Positions 18,605 through 27,525 of a stretch of DNA of 64,000 nt are shown piece by piece. The stretch lies in assembly GCF_900538275.1 (NCBI RefSeq), contig NZ_LR130778.1:1650001-1714000 (forward strand), in the 5' to 3' direction. How positions within the stretch are numbered: the stretch's first letter is position 1; every line of letters starts with the position of its first letter. This DNA comes from Petrocella atlantisensis (GTDB taxonomy: Bacteria > Bacillota > Clostridia > Lachnospirales > Vallitaleaceae). Below the pieces are notes generated by a model. That model did not search any database, was not told the DNA's origin, and saw only the letters and a program-made list of their open reading frames with translations. Both the position numbers and the translations under genes were made by a program.

Positions 18605-18872
18605 AGCCCCCTCCTTAATTAATCTACTTGGAATTTTTAAACGCCACAACTTTATTTTTTAAAGGTTTTTTCTTCATAAAAATATAATTTCTCACCTGAT
18701 TATATGGTAGATCTGTATTTTTTTGAAATCATTGAATAAATAAAAAAGTTATATAAGCTCATATTAGCACAAAATCAGCTCTCATTAAATGAATTTTAAT
18801 TCTATTTTATTATAAAATGATAGACATTCTTTCTTTTTCATAAAGATAGCTGTGAATGGGTTGCACTAAACT
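18605..18872. other. Intergenic region upstream of the CdaR-like gene
   Basis: AT-rich; no gene, RNA or clear hairpin can be supported. It is expected to contain the regulator's promoter. Confidence 0.4.
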
Positions 18873-19462
18873 GTTAGCGTAAAGATAGTGTCGGATACAG
18901 AAAGATATAATAAAAACACCAAGTTGTGAAATTATGAGTTTTGCCTAGAAACCAACAATCATAAAAGAAAGGTGTCTTTCTTATGCAAACAAGTATACAA
19001 CAATATACGGAGTTTGGAATCAAAAAGATTGAAAGATTTGTAGAAAATTTTATAAATGATGAAACTATGAAAATTGGAGAGTTTGTGTTAGGACACGAAA
19101 AGTTCTTACAAGAGCTAAAAAGAGAGATTATTGCAGAAACTATTGAAGGAATCGATGAGGTTTATAGAAATTCAAAGTAGTCACTCACTAAACTAGTCAA
19201 AAGTCGATGTCGATAAGATGGCTAGACTGAGAGCTTATGTGGCCAATGATGATAAAGTAGGTAATCTGTTTAAATACAAACAAAAAAATAGCAGTGCATA
19301 TCCAAGAGAGGCAGGAAATAAGTCAATAAAGAGATAACAAGGAAACAAAAGACGTATTCCGATGTTGTGAACCATCAGACAGTCGCCGGTATTGGGTTAG
19401 TAGATGACATGTATTATTTTACAAAGAAACTAAGAGGCATCATTTAATCTACATTTGGTAAA
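18873..19462 (+). mobile_element. ISLre2-family remnant, 5' end plus deleted transposase
   Basis: The left end GTTAGCGTAAAGATAG followed by TGTCGG is intact. The first 65 codons of the transposase are readable from 18983 (MQTSIQQYTEFGIKKIERFV). About 1 kb of the gene is then absent. The C-terminal coding stretch resumes near 19195 with frame breaks, homologous to the end of the copy at 36122. The right terminal repeat is missing; similarity stops near 19462. The orientation is opposite to the other two copies. Confidence 0.78.
18983..19446 (+). pseudogene. Deleted ISLre2-family transposase
   Basis: The N-terminal 65 codons are in frame and end at a stop at 19180. The later part, through GGCATCATTTAA near 19446, encodes the C-terminal residues KKLRGII-like end seen in the longer copy but in broken frames. 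The central DDE region is lacking, so the gene is dead. Confidence 0.75.
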
Positions 19463-19553
19463 ACAGTAAAATATGCACATATTGTATAGTTCTAGTTTAA
19501 GTACCTGTCTGTTTGGCAAGAATTAGTTCAAGCAACGTTATATCTTTATATTC

Positions 19554-20525
19554 TCATTTATTCAAATAATGACAAGGCCAGAAACCTTCACCTGCTGCTG
19601 CTTCTTTGGTTGCAAAGACCTGGATCAAGTTATCTGTTTGTTCATGGATACACCTGTGATCACAGTAATAGAAAGAACCATCTACCATATCTTCATAACC
19701 ATTTATAGGCTGTATTTTCAAAACATTACTTTGATGAAAAGAAAAAAAATCTAAGAAAGCGCCATATCCAAGAGGTGCTCCTTGAATACATACCATCAGA
19801 CCGATATCATCTAGTGTCCGACTCCAAGGATCGTTGTCCGCTACGGGTACAATAAATTCGTACAACATACCTTGCTGCTTCGCCCATTGATTATGGCTAA
19901 TAACGGTGTCTCTTAGACCTTCTTCAATGGAAGCGACGATGGCTCTTTTTCTTATACCCTCAAAGTTCGATTCATTAATACCTGAAGGTTTATGAACAAT
20001 GGATGCAAAATCTCCCTTTTCTACCTCCCAAGTCTTCGTGTCCACAATCTCAACAAAATCATCTAAGGTCAATTTCATAGCATAATCCAAATCTTCATAG
20101 ACATAAGGCTTTTTTTCACTTAGAACCGGCATAGGACTAACTTCGCCTGACACATCCCTAACTTGTTTCGTACCATAAAGATAATAACCGTCATAACCAA
20201 TAATAACAATTGCCACGATATATTGGTTGTATTGGTCCTTTGCCGCATCACCAAAGGCCTTAAAACCATAATGGTAGGTTCTTAAAAAAGCATCCATCAC
20301 TTCCTCGGTCTCAATACTGATGTGTTTTCCTCTAGCTTCATCAAAACTCCTTTTTGAATACGTTTTAAGGGCATAAGTACCATCTTCTATAGCACTGTTT
20401 ATAATCGCCTCATACTGGTTTTTCAGACGCTCTCTTTGATCGAGACGATGGGTATTGAAATTATGAATCATATAAAAAGGTAGGGTAATAATCGTAAATA
20501 ATATGGCGTACTTAATAAGATTCAT
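19554..20525 (-). CDS. Single-pass protein of the Tad-like locus, unknown function
   Basis: 323 residues. A hydrophobic segment at residues 5-20 (YAILFTIITLPFYMIHNF) is followed by a soluble, presumably extracytoplasmic region of about 300 residues. I recognise no known domain. It overlaps the preceding gene by 14 bp in another frame and has only a weak ribosome binding site, consistent with translational coupling. It is the last gene of the locus. The N-terminal helix plus long ectodomain is compatible with a minor pilin or TadE/TadG-like subunit, but that rests on position and topology only. Confidence 0.6.
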   Translation of the reverse strand: MNLIKYAILFTIITLPFYMIHNFNTHRLDQRERLKNQYEAIINSAIEDGTYALKTYSKRSFDEARGKHISIETEEVMDAFLRTYHYGFKAFGDAAKDQYNQYIVAIVIIGYDGYYLYGTKQVRDVSGEVSPMPVLSEKKPYVYEDLDYAMKLTLDDFVEIVDTKTWEVEKGDFASIVHKPSGINESNFEGIRKRAIVASIEEGLRDTVISHNQWAKQQGMLYEFIVPVADNDPWSRTLDDIGLMVCIQGAPLGYGAFLDFFSFHQSNVLKIQPINGYEDMVDGSFYYCDHRCIHEQTDNLIQVFATKEAAAGEGFWPCHYLNK

Positions 20526-21027
20526 GTCTTACCATGCCACCACCTCTCACAATAAGAGAAGGATACTGTGGGTCCATCCCATACAGTATCTGCCTTACAA
20601 TTTGGCTTTTGGTTGGGGTGACGTTTTGCACACTTACAAAAAACATATCCCCTTGTTCCATAGGATAGAAACCTCCACTGTTTAATATAGCCTCAATGTC
20701 TTCTTTATAAAACCCTTCATAACTGATATGGTAATCCTCCATAAATAGACCACTATCATTGTAAACAGGAACATATACCTTTTCATAATGTTCCAGATTT
20801 ATAAGATAACTATTACCTGTTTGATCTAGGGCTCTTAAAAACGTCTGATACGCCGATGCATCCAGTCTTCCAATATCCCTTGCACTATCTGTCATTTGAT
20901 TGAGTTGTGTTGATATGACACTGTAGCTGATCGTATCTTGACGTTCATATAAGTACATAATCGGTACAATGAACATTAATATTACTGACAAAAAAATACC
21001 CAGTATTTTCCATAAGACTTGCTCCAT
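20512..21027 (-). CDS. Small single-pass protein of the Tad-like locus, unknown function
   Basis: 171 residues with one hydrophobic segment at residues 7-27 (KILGIFLSVILMFIVPIMYL) and a soluble remainder. The start ATG follows GGAGGCAAAG. It sits 12 bp after the preceding gene and overlaps the next by 14 bp. No family was recognised. The topology suits a pilin-like or TadE-like minor subunit; the charged residue that usually follows the start of a class III pilin helix is not evident. Confidence 0.65.
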   Translation of the reverse strand: MEQVLWKILGIFLSVILMFIVPIMYLYERQDTISYSVISTQLNQMTDSARDIGRLDASAYQTFLRALDQTGNSYLINLEHYEKVYVPVYNDSGLFMEDYHISYEGFYKEDIEAILNSGGFYPMEQGDMFFVSVQNVTPTKSQIVRQILYGMDPQYPSLIVRGGGMVRHESY

Positions 21028-21039
21028 CCTTTGCCTCCA

Positions 21040-21486
21040 CTAATAACTCTTATAGTCGATGCTTATAACCTTTCCCTGACCATCGACTATTATTTCTGGT
21101 GTATACCTATAAGACCCAAGATTATTGATCGCCATCCTAAGACTTTGCATACCGGCATGATCGGTTGCTATTGGGTATAAAACGCCATTGATCATAATAT
21201 CGAGTGCCCCACTCTTGTCAATGAAATACGACGCATTACCTATCTTTTGATCTTTACCCTTGTTGTCAATATCTGTTAACATAAAGAATAAAGTACTCTT
21301 AGAAACTTCTACATCCAGGGTATTATCTATACTTGTTACGATTTGTGGGTTGAATTGTAGGTGGGCATCTGCCACTTTCATATAATTGGTTGTTTTTCCG
21401 TCCATTCTAAAGAAAACACTTAAAGCGAATACAAAAATCATAAACCCAAATGCCAGTTCTAGAACCCGGTCGATATTATCATTCAT
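21040..21486 (-). CDS. Small single-pass protein of the Tad-like locus, unknown function
   Basis: 148 residues. A hydrophobic stretch at residues 9-25 (LAFGFMIFVFALSVFFRM) is followed by a polar domain. It starts two bases after the stop of the previous pilin-like gene, so the two are tightly coupled. No known family was recognised. Its place among TadA/TadB/TadC genes suggests a structural or minor subunit of the same machine (inference). Confidence 0.65.
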   Translation of the reverse strand: MNDNIDRVLELAFGFMIFVFALSVFFRMDGKTTNYMKVADAHLQFNPQIVTSIDNTLDVEVSKSTLFFMLTDIDNKGKDQKIGNASYFIDKSGALDIMINGVLYPIATDHAGMQSLRMAINNLGSYRYTPEIIVDGQGKVISIDYKSY

Positions 21487-21488
21487 AA

Positions 21489-21962
21489 TTATTGCTGTTC
21501 AAACCGTATCGCCCTCACGATACCATTAACATCCGTCACTACAGTGGCATAGAACTCACCATAAGGGTTAATATACGCTGTAGCATTGTTTTTATCTTGT
21601 ACTGATTTTAACATGTTGTTTGTTGTTCCTTCGGCAATCGGTGATAACGTTCCTGCTTCTGCTGATCCGGTAGATAGATAGTAGGTGGATGAACCACCTT
21701 TTACTACGATAATTTGCATTTCATCCGGTGTCGCCTTATAGCTTTTTATTGCATTAATAACCTGTGTACCGCTAACATATTGATTGTCATATACCCCATA
21801 TGCTGCATTTGCCAGTTGCTGTGCTTGCATGTCCAAATTACTCATACTTTCATCTGTCATTTTTGATGCTTTTCCATAAGCCGACATGCCAATTGCCACA
21901 ACAGCAACAAAAAGTAGTATGCTTACGCCTATCCACAAAGCCTTTTGTATATTACCATCCAT
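21489..21962 (-). CDS. Pilin-like protein of the Tad-like locus
   Basis: About 157 residues. A short charged start (MDGNIQKALW) precedes a 20-residue hydrophobic helix (VSILLFVAVVAIGMSAYG). A Ser/Thr/Ala/Gly-rich region follows with repeated Tyr and Gly, as in many pilin ectodomains. I choose the ATG at 21962 because GGGGGTG lies 6 nt upstream; an earlier ATG has no ribosome binding site. It lies 27 bp after the fused TadB/TadC gene. The usual Flp cleavage pattern G-x4-E-Y is not seen, so the call is from topology and context. Confidence 0.6.
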   Translation of the reverse strand: MDGNIQKALWIGVSILLFVAVVAIGMSAYGKASKMTDESMSNLDMQAQQLANAAYGVYDNQYVSGTQVINAIKSYKATPDEMQIIVVKGGSSTYYLSTGSAEAGTLSPIAEGTTNNMLKSVQDKNNATAYINPYGEFYATVVTDVNGIVRAIRFEQQ

Positions 21963-21989
21963 TCCATACACCCCCATATTTGATTGTTT

Positions 21990-24029
21990 TTATAGCTGCA
22001 TCATCCGGTTCAAGTATGACTCCATATCTGCCATACTGCTAACGATCATAGGATAAATCATATATAGTAGTATGAAGCCATATACCGGCACAAACCCTAT
22101 GATTTTCCCCAAATTTACTTTCTTTTCTACGATCTGCTCATTGGTTGTTTTTCTAACTTCTAGATAATGGCTTTTTTCTGATTCAAGCTCATCAAAAGCT
22201 TGTTTTATCGTAATGTCTTGTGCGGCTAGAATAAGACTGTCCACCAAACGTATAAATCTAGAGTCATCCGATACGTCTCTTAAGGTTTTTAGTGCATCCA
22301 CCATGCCGGATGAACTGTTATTGATACAATCCTGAATGGGTGCTTTAAAGGTATAAGCATACAAGGCCATCCATTCAAGAACGTCCATAAGAGACAAACG
22401 CTCATGATTCATCAACATCAACAATATGGTACTAAAACCCATAACCTCATCTTCAACATCAAACCTTAGAATTCTTCTTTGAAAAATCAACATAACCTCC
22501 GGAATATTATAGGCTAAAACACCTATTACAATAATCAGCAGGACCTCCCACCATTTTATATATTGATCCATAAAAACCAACTGTTTTTTCATAAGTCGCT
22601 GTGCCATCATCTCACTCTCTGAAACAGGAATGCCATTTTCTTCCAGTAGACGGATTACATCTTCCATTTCCATGTTCCTGTTCAACTTCTGTAAGTAACT
22701 TCGATCCTTAATGGTTATGGCTTTTGCTTCCATAAGTGCCGACTCCGAGAGTTGACCGCCTAAGAAATAATCCGGTATGGTCGGTGCTGTCAGAATCATT
22801 TTTTTAGTATTCATTTGTAATCCTAGGATGACCATAAGAGCCACCACACACCCTATAAAGAAATACAGACATTTTCTTGTGATAAAAGATTCCACATCTA
22901 GATGACTGGCACTATTTTTCAGCTTAAGTTTAAGTTTATAATAATGTCCTTTATGATAAGATGGTTTAATATAATCAACCATTCGGTAAAGGCCCTTCTC
23001 ATAAAGTGTCTTTTCCAGTACCTTTTTCTTATTAACCACCGTTTTTTGATCATCAAATTGTTGAATTTTTCTTAGTAAAAAATACGCAAGCAATACCATC
23101 ATGATAATAATAATTTCCAGCAAAAAACCTGATCTGCTTTCATAAAAGACTTTTAATGGCATAAAATAGCCACTGGCCCAACGCTTAACCGGATTGATAA
23201 AAAATAGTGGTAAAAATACAATCATATTCAAGCTTTTTAAGGCATAATTCAACTTCTCTCTCTTACTTAACTCAATCCTAATTTCATCTGTCAAATCACT
23301 GATATTTTTCAAGAAAACACTGTGTCCTTCTACTTTTGTATCGCCGTATTCCATCGTAATATAGGCTAGGCCTAAAAACATTTTCAGGAATTTGTTAGGC
23401 GCTGTTTCGTTGTATGCCAATATCTCTTTTTCAATATCCTTTGCCCTTAAGACGTCATGAATCCGTTCTCCTTGAATGCGTATTTCGTAATGCGTTTCGC
23501 CTAATTCTTGGCAAGCATCATAGACAGCTTCATCAATCATATGGGTTTCATAATACTTGTGCCTTACCATGTCATTGAATTTGAGTTGTTGGTGTAGCAG
23601 TCGATTCTTAAGGCGCTCAACCAAAAAATCAATCACAGTCTCCAGTAGAAGCCATATGACCACCAAAAAAAGCAGGAGCAATATCGGTTGTCTTGTAATC
23701 ATAAGCATCCCTGCCATCAAAAGGATCATAATTGCCATAATTAACAGATATATTTTGACTGTTTTTTTGCGTATGACCCGTTCATTGGTATGTCCTATCA
23801 TCTCTATTCTAAGACGAATATTTGCTATTTTGTGTCTTGTAAGCTTAAATCCCGAGAAAAATTTGTAAATTGACAAATAATACCTATTGACCTGCTCCTG
23901 GTTCTGCTTCACCCTCAAATGCTGTTGTCTTTTTTTAAGCCGTCTATCTATGACATTGGCTACAAATATTAATCCAAAGGCCATAACAATAAAGAGTGCA
24001 CCTATAACCATCCATAACTCATAACTCAT
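21990..24029 (-). CDS. TadB-TadC-like platform protein, two type II secretion F regions in one chain
   Basis: Inner-membrane platform that couples the ATPase to pilus assembly. Tad systems normally have two separate GspF-type proteins of about 300 residues; this chain has 679. There are hydrophobic segments near residues 5-25, 95-130 and 270-330 in the first half and near 390-410, 500-520 and 650-675 in the second. The C-terminal half resembles TadC, with NLGKIIGFVPVYGFILLYMIYP at the end. The first half is divergent. The ATG at 24029 overlaps the TAA of the ATPase gene (TAATG), showing coupling. Confidence 0.75.
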   Translation of the reverse strand: MSYELWMVIGALFIVMAFGLIFVANVIDRRLKKRQQHLRVKQNQEQVNRYYLSIYKFFSGFKLTRHKIANIRLRIEMIGHTNERVIRKKTVKIYLLIMAIMILLMAGMLMITRQPILLLLFLVVIWLLLETVIDFLVERLKNRLLHQQLKFNDMVRHKYYETHMIDEAVYDACQELGETHYEIRIQGERIHDVLRAKDIEKEILAYNETAPNKFLKMFLGLAYITMEYGDTKVEGHSVFLKNISDLTDEIRIELSKREKLNYALKSLNMIVFLPLFFINPVKRWASGYFMPLKVFYESRSGFLLEIIIIMMVLLAYFLLRKIQQFDDQKTVVNKKKVLEKTLYEKGLYRMVDYIKPSYHKGHYYKLKLKLKNSASHLDVESFITRKCLYFFIGCVVALMVILGLQMNTKKMILTAPTIPDYFLGGQLSESALMEAKAITIKDRSYLQKLNRNMEMEDVIRLLEENGIPVSESEMMAQRLMKKQLVFMDQYIKWWEVLLIIVIGVLAYNIPEVMLIFQRRILRFDVEDEVMGFSTILLMLMNHERLSLMDVLEWMALYAYTFKAPIQDCINNSSSGMVDALKTLRDVSDDSRFIRLVDSLILAAQDITIKQAFDELESEKSHYLEVRKTTNEQIVEKKVNLGKIIGFVPVYGFILLYMIYPMIVSSMADMESYLNRMMQL

Positions 24030-25894
24030 TATCCACAACCCCAATTCTCATTTTGAAATAAGACAAAGTCCTGAAAATCCTTTTTCGACATGTTCTTTCC
24101 CATTTCCTTGATGGTATTTTCACTCATACTATGCACCGTTTTATAACACCCTTCTTCAAATACAACAACATCTCTGCTTTCATACTTTTTCCGATCTGTC
24201 CTACGGGTGAAGTAATCCGTCATTGTATCCATAAAAGCACTTTGTTGATCTACCTGATTGGACGTTTGTCTATAGTCTTTGTTATAAGGTGTTTCAAGCT
24301 CTAGGGCTACAATTTCTGTTATTCTGGAAATATATCTTTTACCGTCTCCATCTCGTTCTAGATGAATATCAAAGTCCAACACACTTACCACTTGTTGCTC
24401 TGCTATTTTTTCATCTCGAAATACCCCACATTTAAGTAGTGAATTTCTTAGGGATAAAACCAAATCTTTTACAGATTTGGCATGATGGGTAAACAGTGTG
24501 AACAAAGATGCCACTTGAGCCATTTGTAGCATCCAAACAGCAACCTCATCTGTGGCAATCTCACCCAATATACTCACGGATCCATCTGTTTTTTTCTGAA
24601 CATCCATACCTGCTTGTCCCGTTATGGTGGGTGTTTCTTTAAAAGTTAAAATGTTTCGCATAGGATATACTTTTCTAAGATGTAGTTCAAAAGCCATTTC
24701 CTGAACACGAAGGGTTAATGTCCCATAAATAGCCTCAACCATTGCCATCAATAACGTCGTCTTCCCAGAACCTTGAGAACCTGTTATCGATATTATTCTT
24801 GCACCTTTAATCAGATACCGAATGGTTTCGATTGGTAGCTTAGCATTTTCATCAGAAATCAATTCTTCTAGGGTTACATTGACAATATGGAATTTCCTAA
24901 CAAAAAATGCCCAGGATTCAGAGAAACCCGGTCTGACAACAACAACCCTTGACCCGTCTTTCATTTCATTTACTTTAAAGCCTGTACTTTCTGAAAGCTG
25001 TCCCGCTTTGTTGTAGCGATATATATTCTGACAAATACGCCGCAATTCTTTTTCAGTTCCAAAGGAAAGAAAGGACAAGTGTATAGATTTTCCTTTATAA
25101 AATATCCAAATACTATCATAATGATTCGGTGTCTGTATGATTTGACTCAGATAGTCTTCCATCACTTTGTCTGTAGCTTTTTCTACCACGCCTGAAACGC
25201 CACCAGATACACCATCAATCGCCATGTCCCTTATCTCATCCACAACACCAAAACCTTTATAAATCTGATAAACCCGTTGTGTAATAACTTTCAACTTATC
25301 GTCATAGCTAAGTTGTATCTGACTATTACAAAAGAGCTCTTCAATTTCTTGAGTTGTAATAATGTATGATGGGGTTTTTCCATTTTCAATGATGTGCTTT
25401 AAATCATCAAGGTTATGCTCCATAATCATTTGGCTCAGGGCCAATGTACCATGACTTTTTTTGTAATGATACAGCAAAATCTCGAACTTATCCTGAACAC
25501 TTAGAAAACTGGGTTGTCCAAAGTACATAATTTTGTCCACATTTTTTTCTGTTATATAGTTTTTCTTTAACAAATCGCAAATGAAATCTTTCACATACTC
25601 TTTATCAAGGGCTGATCCATAGGTACAATTTTTCAATGCTTTTTTTAAGGCACTTCTTTTGTTAAGTCGTCTTTTAAACTCATCCTCAGACAGACCCATT
25701 TCATATAGGTTGGTTCTTGTAATGTCATTAATAGCGTCTTTTATAAAATCTACAATGGCTTCAAATTGAAATCTTTCATTGTTATTTAAAAGTTTCTGTT
25801 CTAAATAATGGGTTGAATCACCTTTTTTAAAATATACGATTGATATAGCGACAAATATTATTAACACCACCAGTATCATTATAAAATTAAGCAT
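24029..25894 (-). CDS. TadA/CpaF-like secretion ATPase with an N-terminal membrane anchor
   Basis: Type II/IV secretion ATPase family, the motor for pilus assembly. The 621-residue protein carries Walker A ISITGSQGSGKTTLL near residue 370. It also has the later catalytic stretch SVSILGEIATDEVAVWMLQMAQ and a histidine box in LFTHHAKS, so catalysis looks intact. The first 20 residues (MLNFIMILVVLIIFVAISIVYF) form a transmembrane segment, which ordinary TadA proteins lack. The start overlaps the previous gene by 8 bp and follows AGGAGG. It sits between the TadZ-like genes and the platform gene, the normal Tad order. Confidence 0.85.
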   Translation of the reverse strand: MLNFIMILVVLIIFVAISIVYFKKGDSTHYLEQKLLNNNERFQFEAIVDFIKDAINDITRTNLYEMGLSEDEFKRRLNKRSALKKALKNCTYGSALDKEYVKDFICDLLKKNYITEKNVDKIMYFGQPSFLSVQDKFEILLYHYKKSHGTLALSQMIMEHNLDDLKHIIENGKTPSYIITTQEIEELFCNSQIQLSYDDKLKVITQRVYQIYKGFGVVDEIRDMAIDGVSGGVSGVVEKATDKVMEDYLSQIIQTPNHYDSIWIFYKGKSIHLSFLSFGTEKELRRICQNIYRYNKAGQLSESTGFKVNEMKDGSRVVVVRPGFSESWAFFVRKFHIVNVTLEELISDENAKLPIETIRYLIKGARIISITGSQGSGKTTLLMAMVEAIYGTLTLRVQEMAFELHLRKVYPMRNILTFKETPTITGQAGMDVQKKTDGSVSILGEIATDEVAVWMLQMAQVASLFTLFTHHAKSVKDLVLSLRNSLLKCGVFRDEKIAEQQVVSVLDFDIHLERDGDGKRYISRITEIVALELETPYNKDYRQTSNQVDQQSAFMDTMTDYFTRRTDRKKYESRDVVVFEEGCYKTVHSMSENTIKEMGKNMSKKDFQDFVLFQNENWGCG

Positions 25895-26720
25895 AATCGA
25901 TACTAGCCTCCTGATTGGTTTTTTCTAACTGCTTCATCATGCATTCGCAGTTTTTTTCCAGATGTTGCAAAAGGGTTTTGTGCTTGTTTTTGGAATTGAT
26001 GGTTAGATGACGCATGATGAAATCAAGCACACGACTGTTGTTGCATGCATCCATAAAACCTACATCATAAGGTATACACATTACATTATCCATCCCGTAA
26101 GTTTTGCTTAGATTTTTAAGTGTATACCGACTGTTTTTATTATACATACCGATATTGTATAATACTGATTTCTCACCTAACAATGAAGCATAAGATGGAT
26201 TACTAAAATATGCATCCAGTAATGCCTTGTTTTGATTCAGACAAACCACCACCAAATCAGAGTGTTGTATGATTTTTCGTGTTAATTTATGGTGGGTACC
26301 ACTTGGCACATCAATCATGGTCAAATCATAATCTCTATTGGCTACAACAAAAATCTGGCTCAGTAAATTTAACGTTTCTTGAGCATCCATCGGCTTAGAT
26401 GTCTTAGTACCTTGTAATAAGTCCAAGCGTCTATTTGCCAAAAGAGATATGGTATAATCACAGATCATGCCAGATGCCAGTCTTCTGTTTTTTGCCAATC
26501 GTTTCAAGGCATCCAAGCCATTGTCGCTAAAATCCAAGAAATCTTCATGCTGATGCACCTTTTCCTTAATAAAACAACTTTCCAAAGTACTTCTCTCAAA
26601 ATGACTATGTGCTAAAAGAATTTTAAAATTATATAAAAGTGCCGACATACTTGCCATGGCAACGGCAGCACTCGTGGTTCCTGTCTGACCATGGTTGGGT
26701 GACCAAAACGCTACCTGCAT
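25887..26720 (-). CDS. TadZ/ParA-like P-loop-fold protein
   Basis: 277 residues starting MQVAFWSPNHGQTGTTSAA. This is the position and shape of a deviant Walker A loop, but the lysine expected before the Thr-Thr/Ser is a threonine. A later LTMIDVPSGTHH occupies the Walker B-like position and LVVVCLNQNKALLD follows, as in MinD/ParA folds. TadZ/CpaE proteins place Tad pili at the cell pole. The missing lysine suggests weak or no ATP hydrolysis (inference). It starts one base after the previous gene and overlaps TadA by 8 bp. Confidence 0.7.
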   Translation of the reverse strand: MQVAFWSPNHGQTGTTSAAVAMASMSALLYNFKILLAHSHFERSTLESCFIKEKVHQHEDFLDFSDNGLDALKRLAKNRRLASGMICDYTISLLANRRLDLLQGTKTSKPMDAQETLNLLSQIFVVANRDYDLTMIDVPSGTHHKLTRKIIQHSDLVVVCLNQNKALLDAYFSNPSYASLLGEKSVLYNIGMYNKNSRYTLKNLSKTYGMDNVMCIPYDVGFMDACNNSRVLDFIMRHLTINSKNKHKTLLQHLEKNCECMMKQLEKTNQEASIDYA

Positions 26721-26721
26721 T

Positions 26722-27327
26722 CTATTTGCACCTCCTCGCCTTTTTTAGCCACTTTTTAATGGCTTTATCTTTATTGCCCGTACTATGTTGTATCATTTTT
26801 AGAATAAGTTTTTGATAATCTTTAGACATGTGACGCATCCGAATCGTGAGGTCATAATTATTTTCTATCTCCATCATCAAATCCCATTCGTTTAAAGGTC
26901 GTTCCAGTACATGGATTTTTTTGGAATCAATCTTAAATCTATTGTTCAAGTATTTACCGTTTATTTTACTGTCTACTAAGATGTTATGATAAATAACACA
27001 GTCTTTTTCTAAGATCTCCTTGCAAAAAATGGTTTCGTTGTAAGTTACCTCAGATTGATTGGGTCCTGTTATGAAAAATATATAGTCATAATTGTCTCTA
27101 TCTAATTCTACCTCATCCATAATAAGATAATCGACTTCAACTAAGTCCGGTCTATGACTCATGATTCTAAAGGTCTCATTATATTCATAATCTTCTAAAT
27201 CACCCATTAAATTTTGTTGTCTTGTAACCAACAAAACTTTATGTTCCATCGATAGGACCTTCCCCAAATAGAGCCCCAAGTAATCCTTTTCATTTGTATT
27301 TGCTCCAATCAAACCTATGCGCATCAT
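26722..27327 (-). CDS. TadZ-related small protein, probable degenerate ParA-like fold
   Basis: 201 residues. It begins MMRIGLIGANTNEKDYLGLYLGKVL, which has the strand-loop-helix outline of a ParA-type nucleotide loop without its Gly-Lys-Thr. DYDYIFFITGP-type hydrophobic strands follow. A basic tail (KAIKKWLKKARRCK) ends the protein. GGTGAGAAT precedes the ATG. It lies directly before the other TadZ-like gene with one base between. Tad loci often carry a TadZ with a receiver-like N-terminal domain; the two genes here could be that protein split in two. The function is inferred from place only. Confidence 0.6.
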   Translation of the reverse strand: MMRIGLIGANTNEKDYLGLYLGKVLSMEHKVLLVTRQQNLMGDLEDYEYNETFRIMSHRPDLVEVDYLIMDEVELDRDNYDYIFFITGPNQSEVTYNETIFCKEILEKDCVIYHNILVDSKINGKYLNNRFKIDSKKIHVLERPLNEWDLMMEIENNYDLTIRMRHMSKDYQKLILKMIQHSTGNKDKAIKKWLKKARRCK

Positions 27328-27335
27328 ATTCTCAC

Positions 27336-27518
27336 CTAAAATCCAGACAACGTTGTGTCTTCGTCCTTCTCTTTAATAGCTTCATTAGTAATAGGTTCAT
27401 TACTCTTTGTAGGGGATGATGATTCCTGTGACGGTTCATCTTCAACATTTACCGTATGATCTTCTACACGATCCTCTGTTGGTGTCAAAGGATTCATGGT
27501 CATGGTTGGTATGGCCAT
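27336..27518 (-). CDS. Small acidic Pro/Ser/Thr/Glu-rich ORF, either separate or a shifted tail of the SAF protein
   Basis: About 60 codons of low-complexity, acidic sequence (TPTEDRVEDHTVNVEDEPSQ) fill the gap between the SAF-domain gene and the TadZ-like gene. The candidate ATG at 27518 has a poor ribosome binding site. The frame is +1 to that of the SAF gene, and the two overlap around a TTT-TGA sequence. It may therefore be a C-terminal tail reached by frameshifting or by a single-base error rather than a gene of its own. Confidence 0.35.
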   Translation of the reverse strand: MAIPTMTMNPLTPTEDRVEDHTVNVEDEPSQESSSPTKSNEPITNEAIKEKDEDTTLSGF

Positions 27519-27525
27519 GTTCGTC

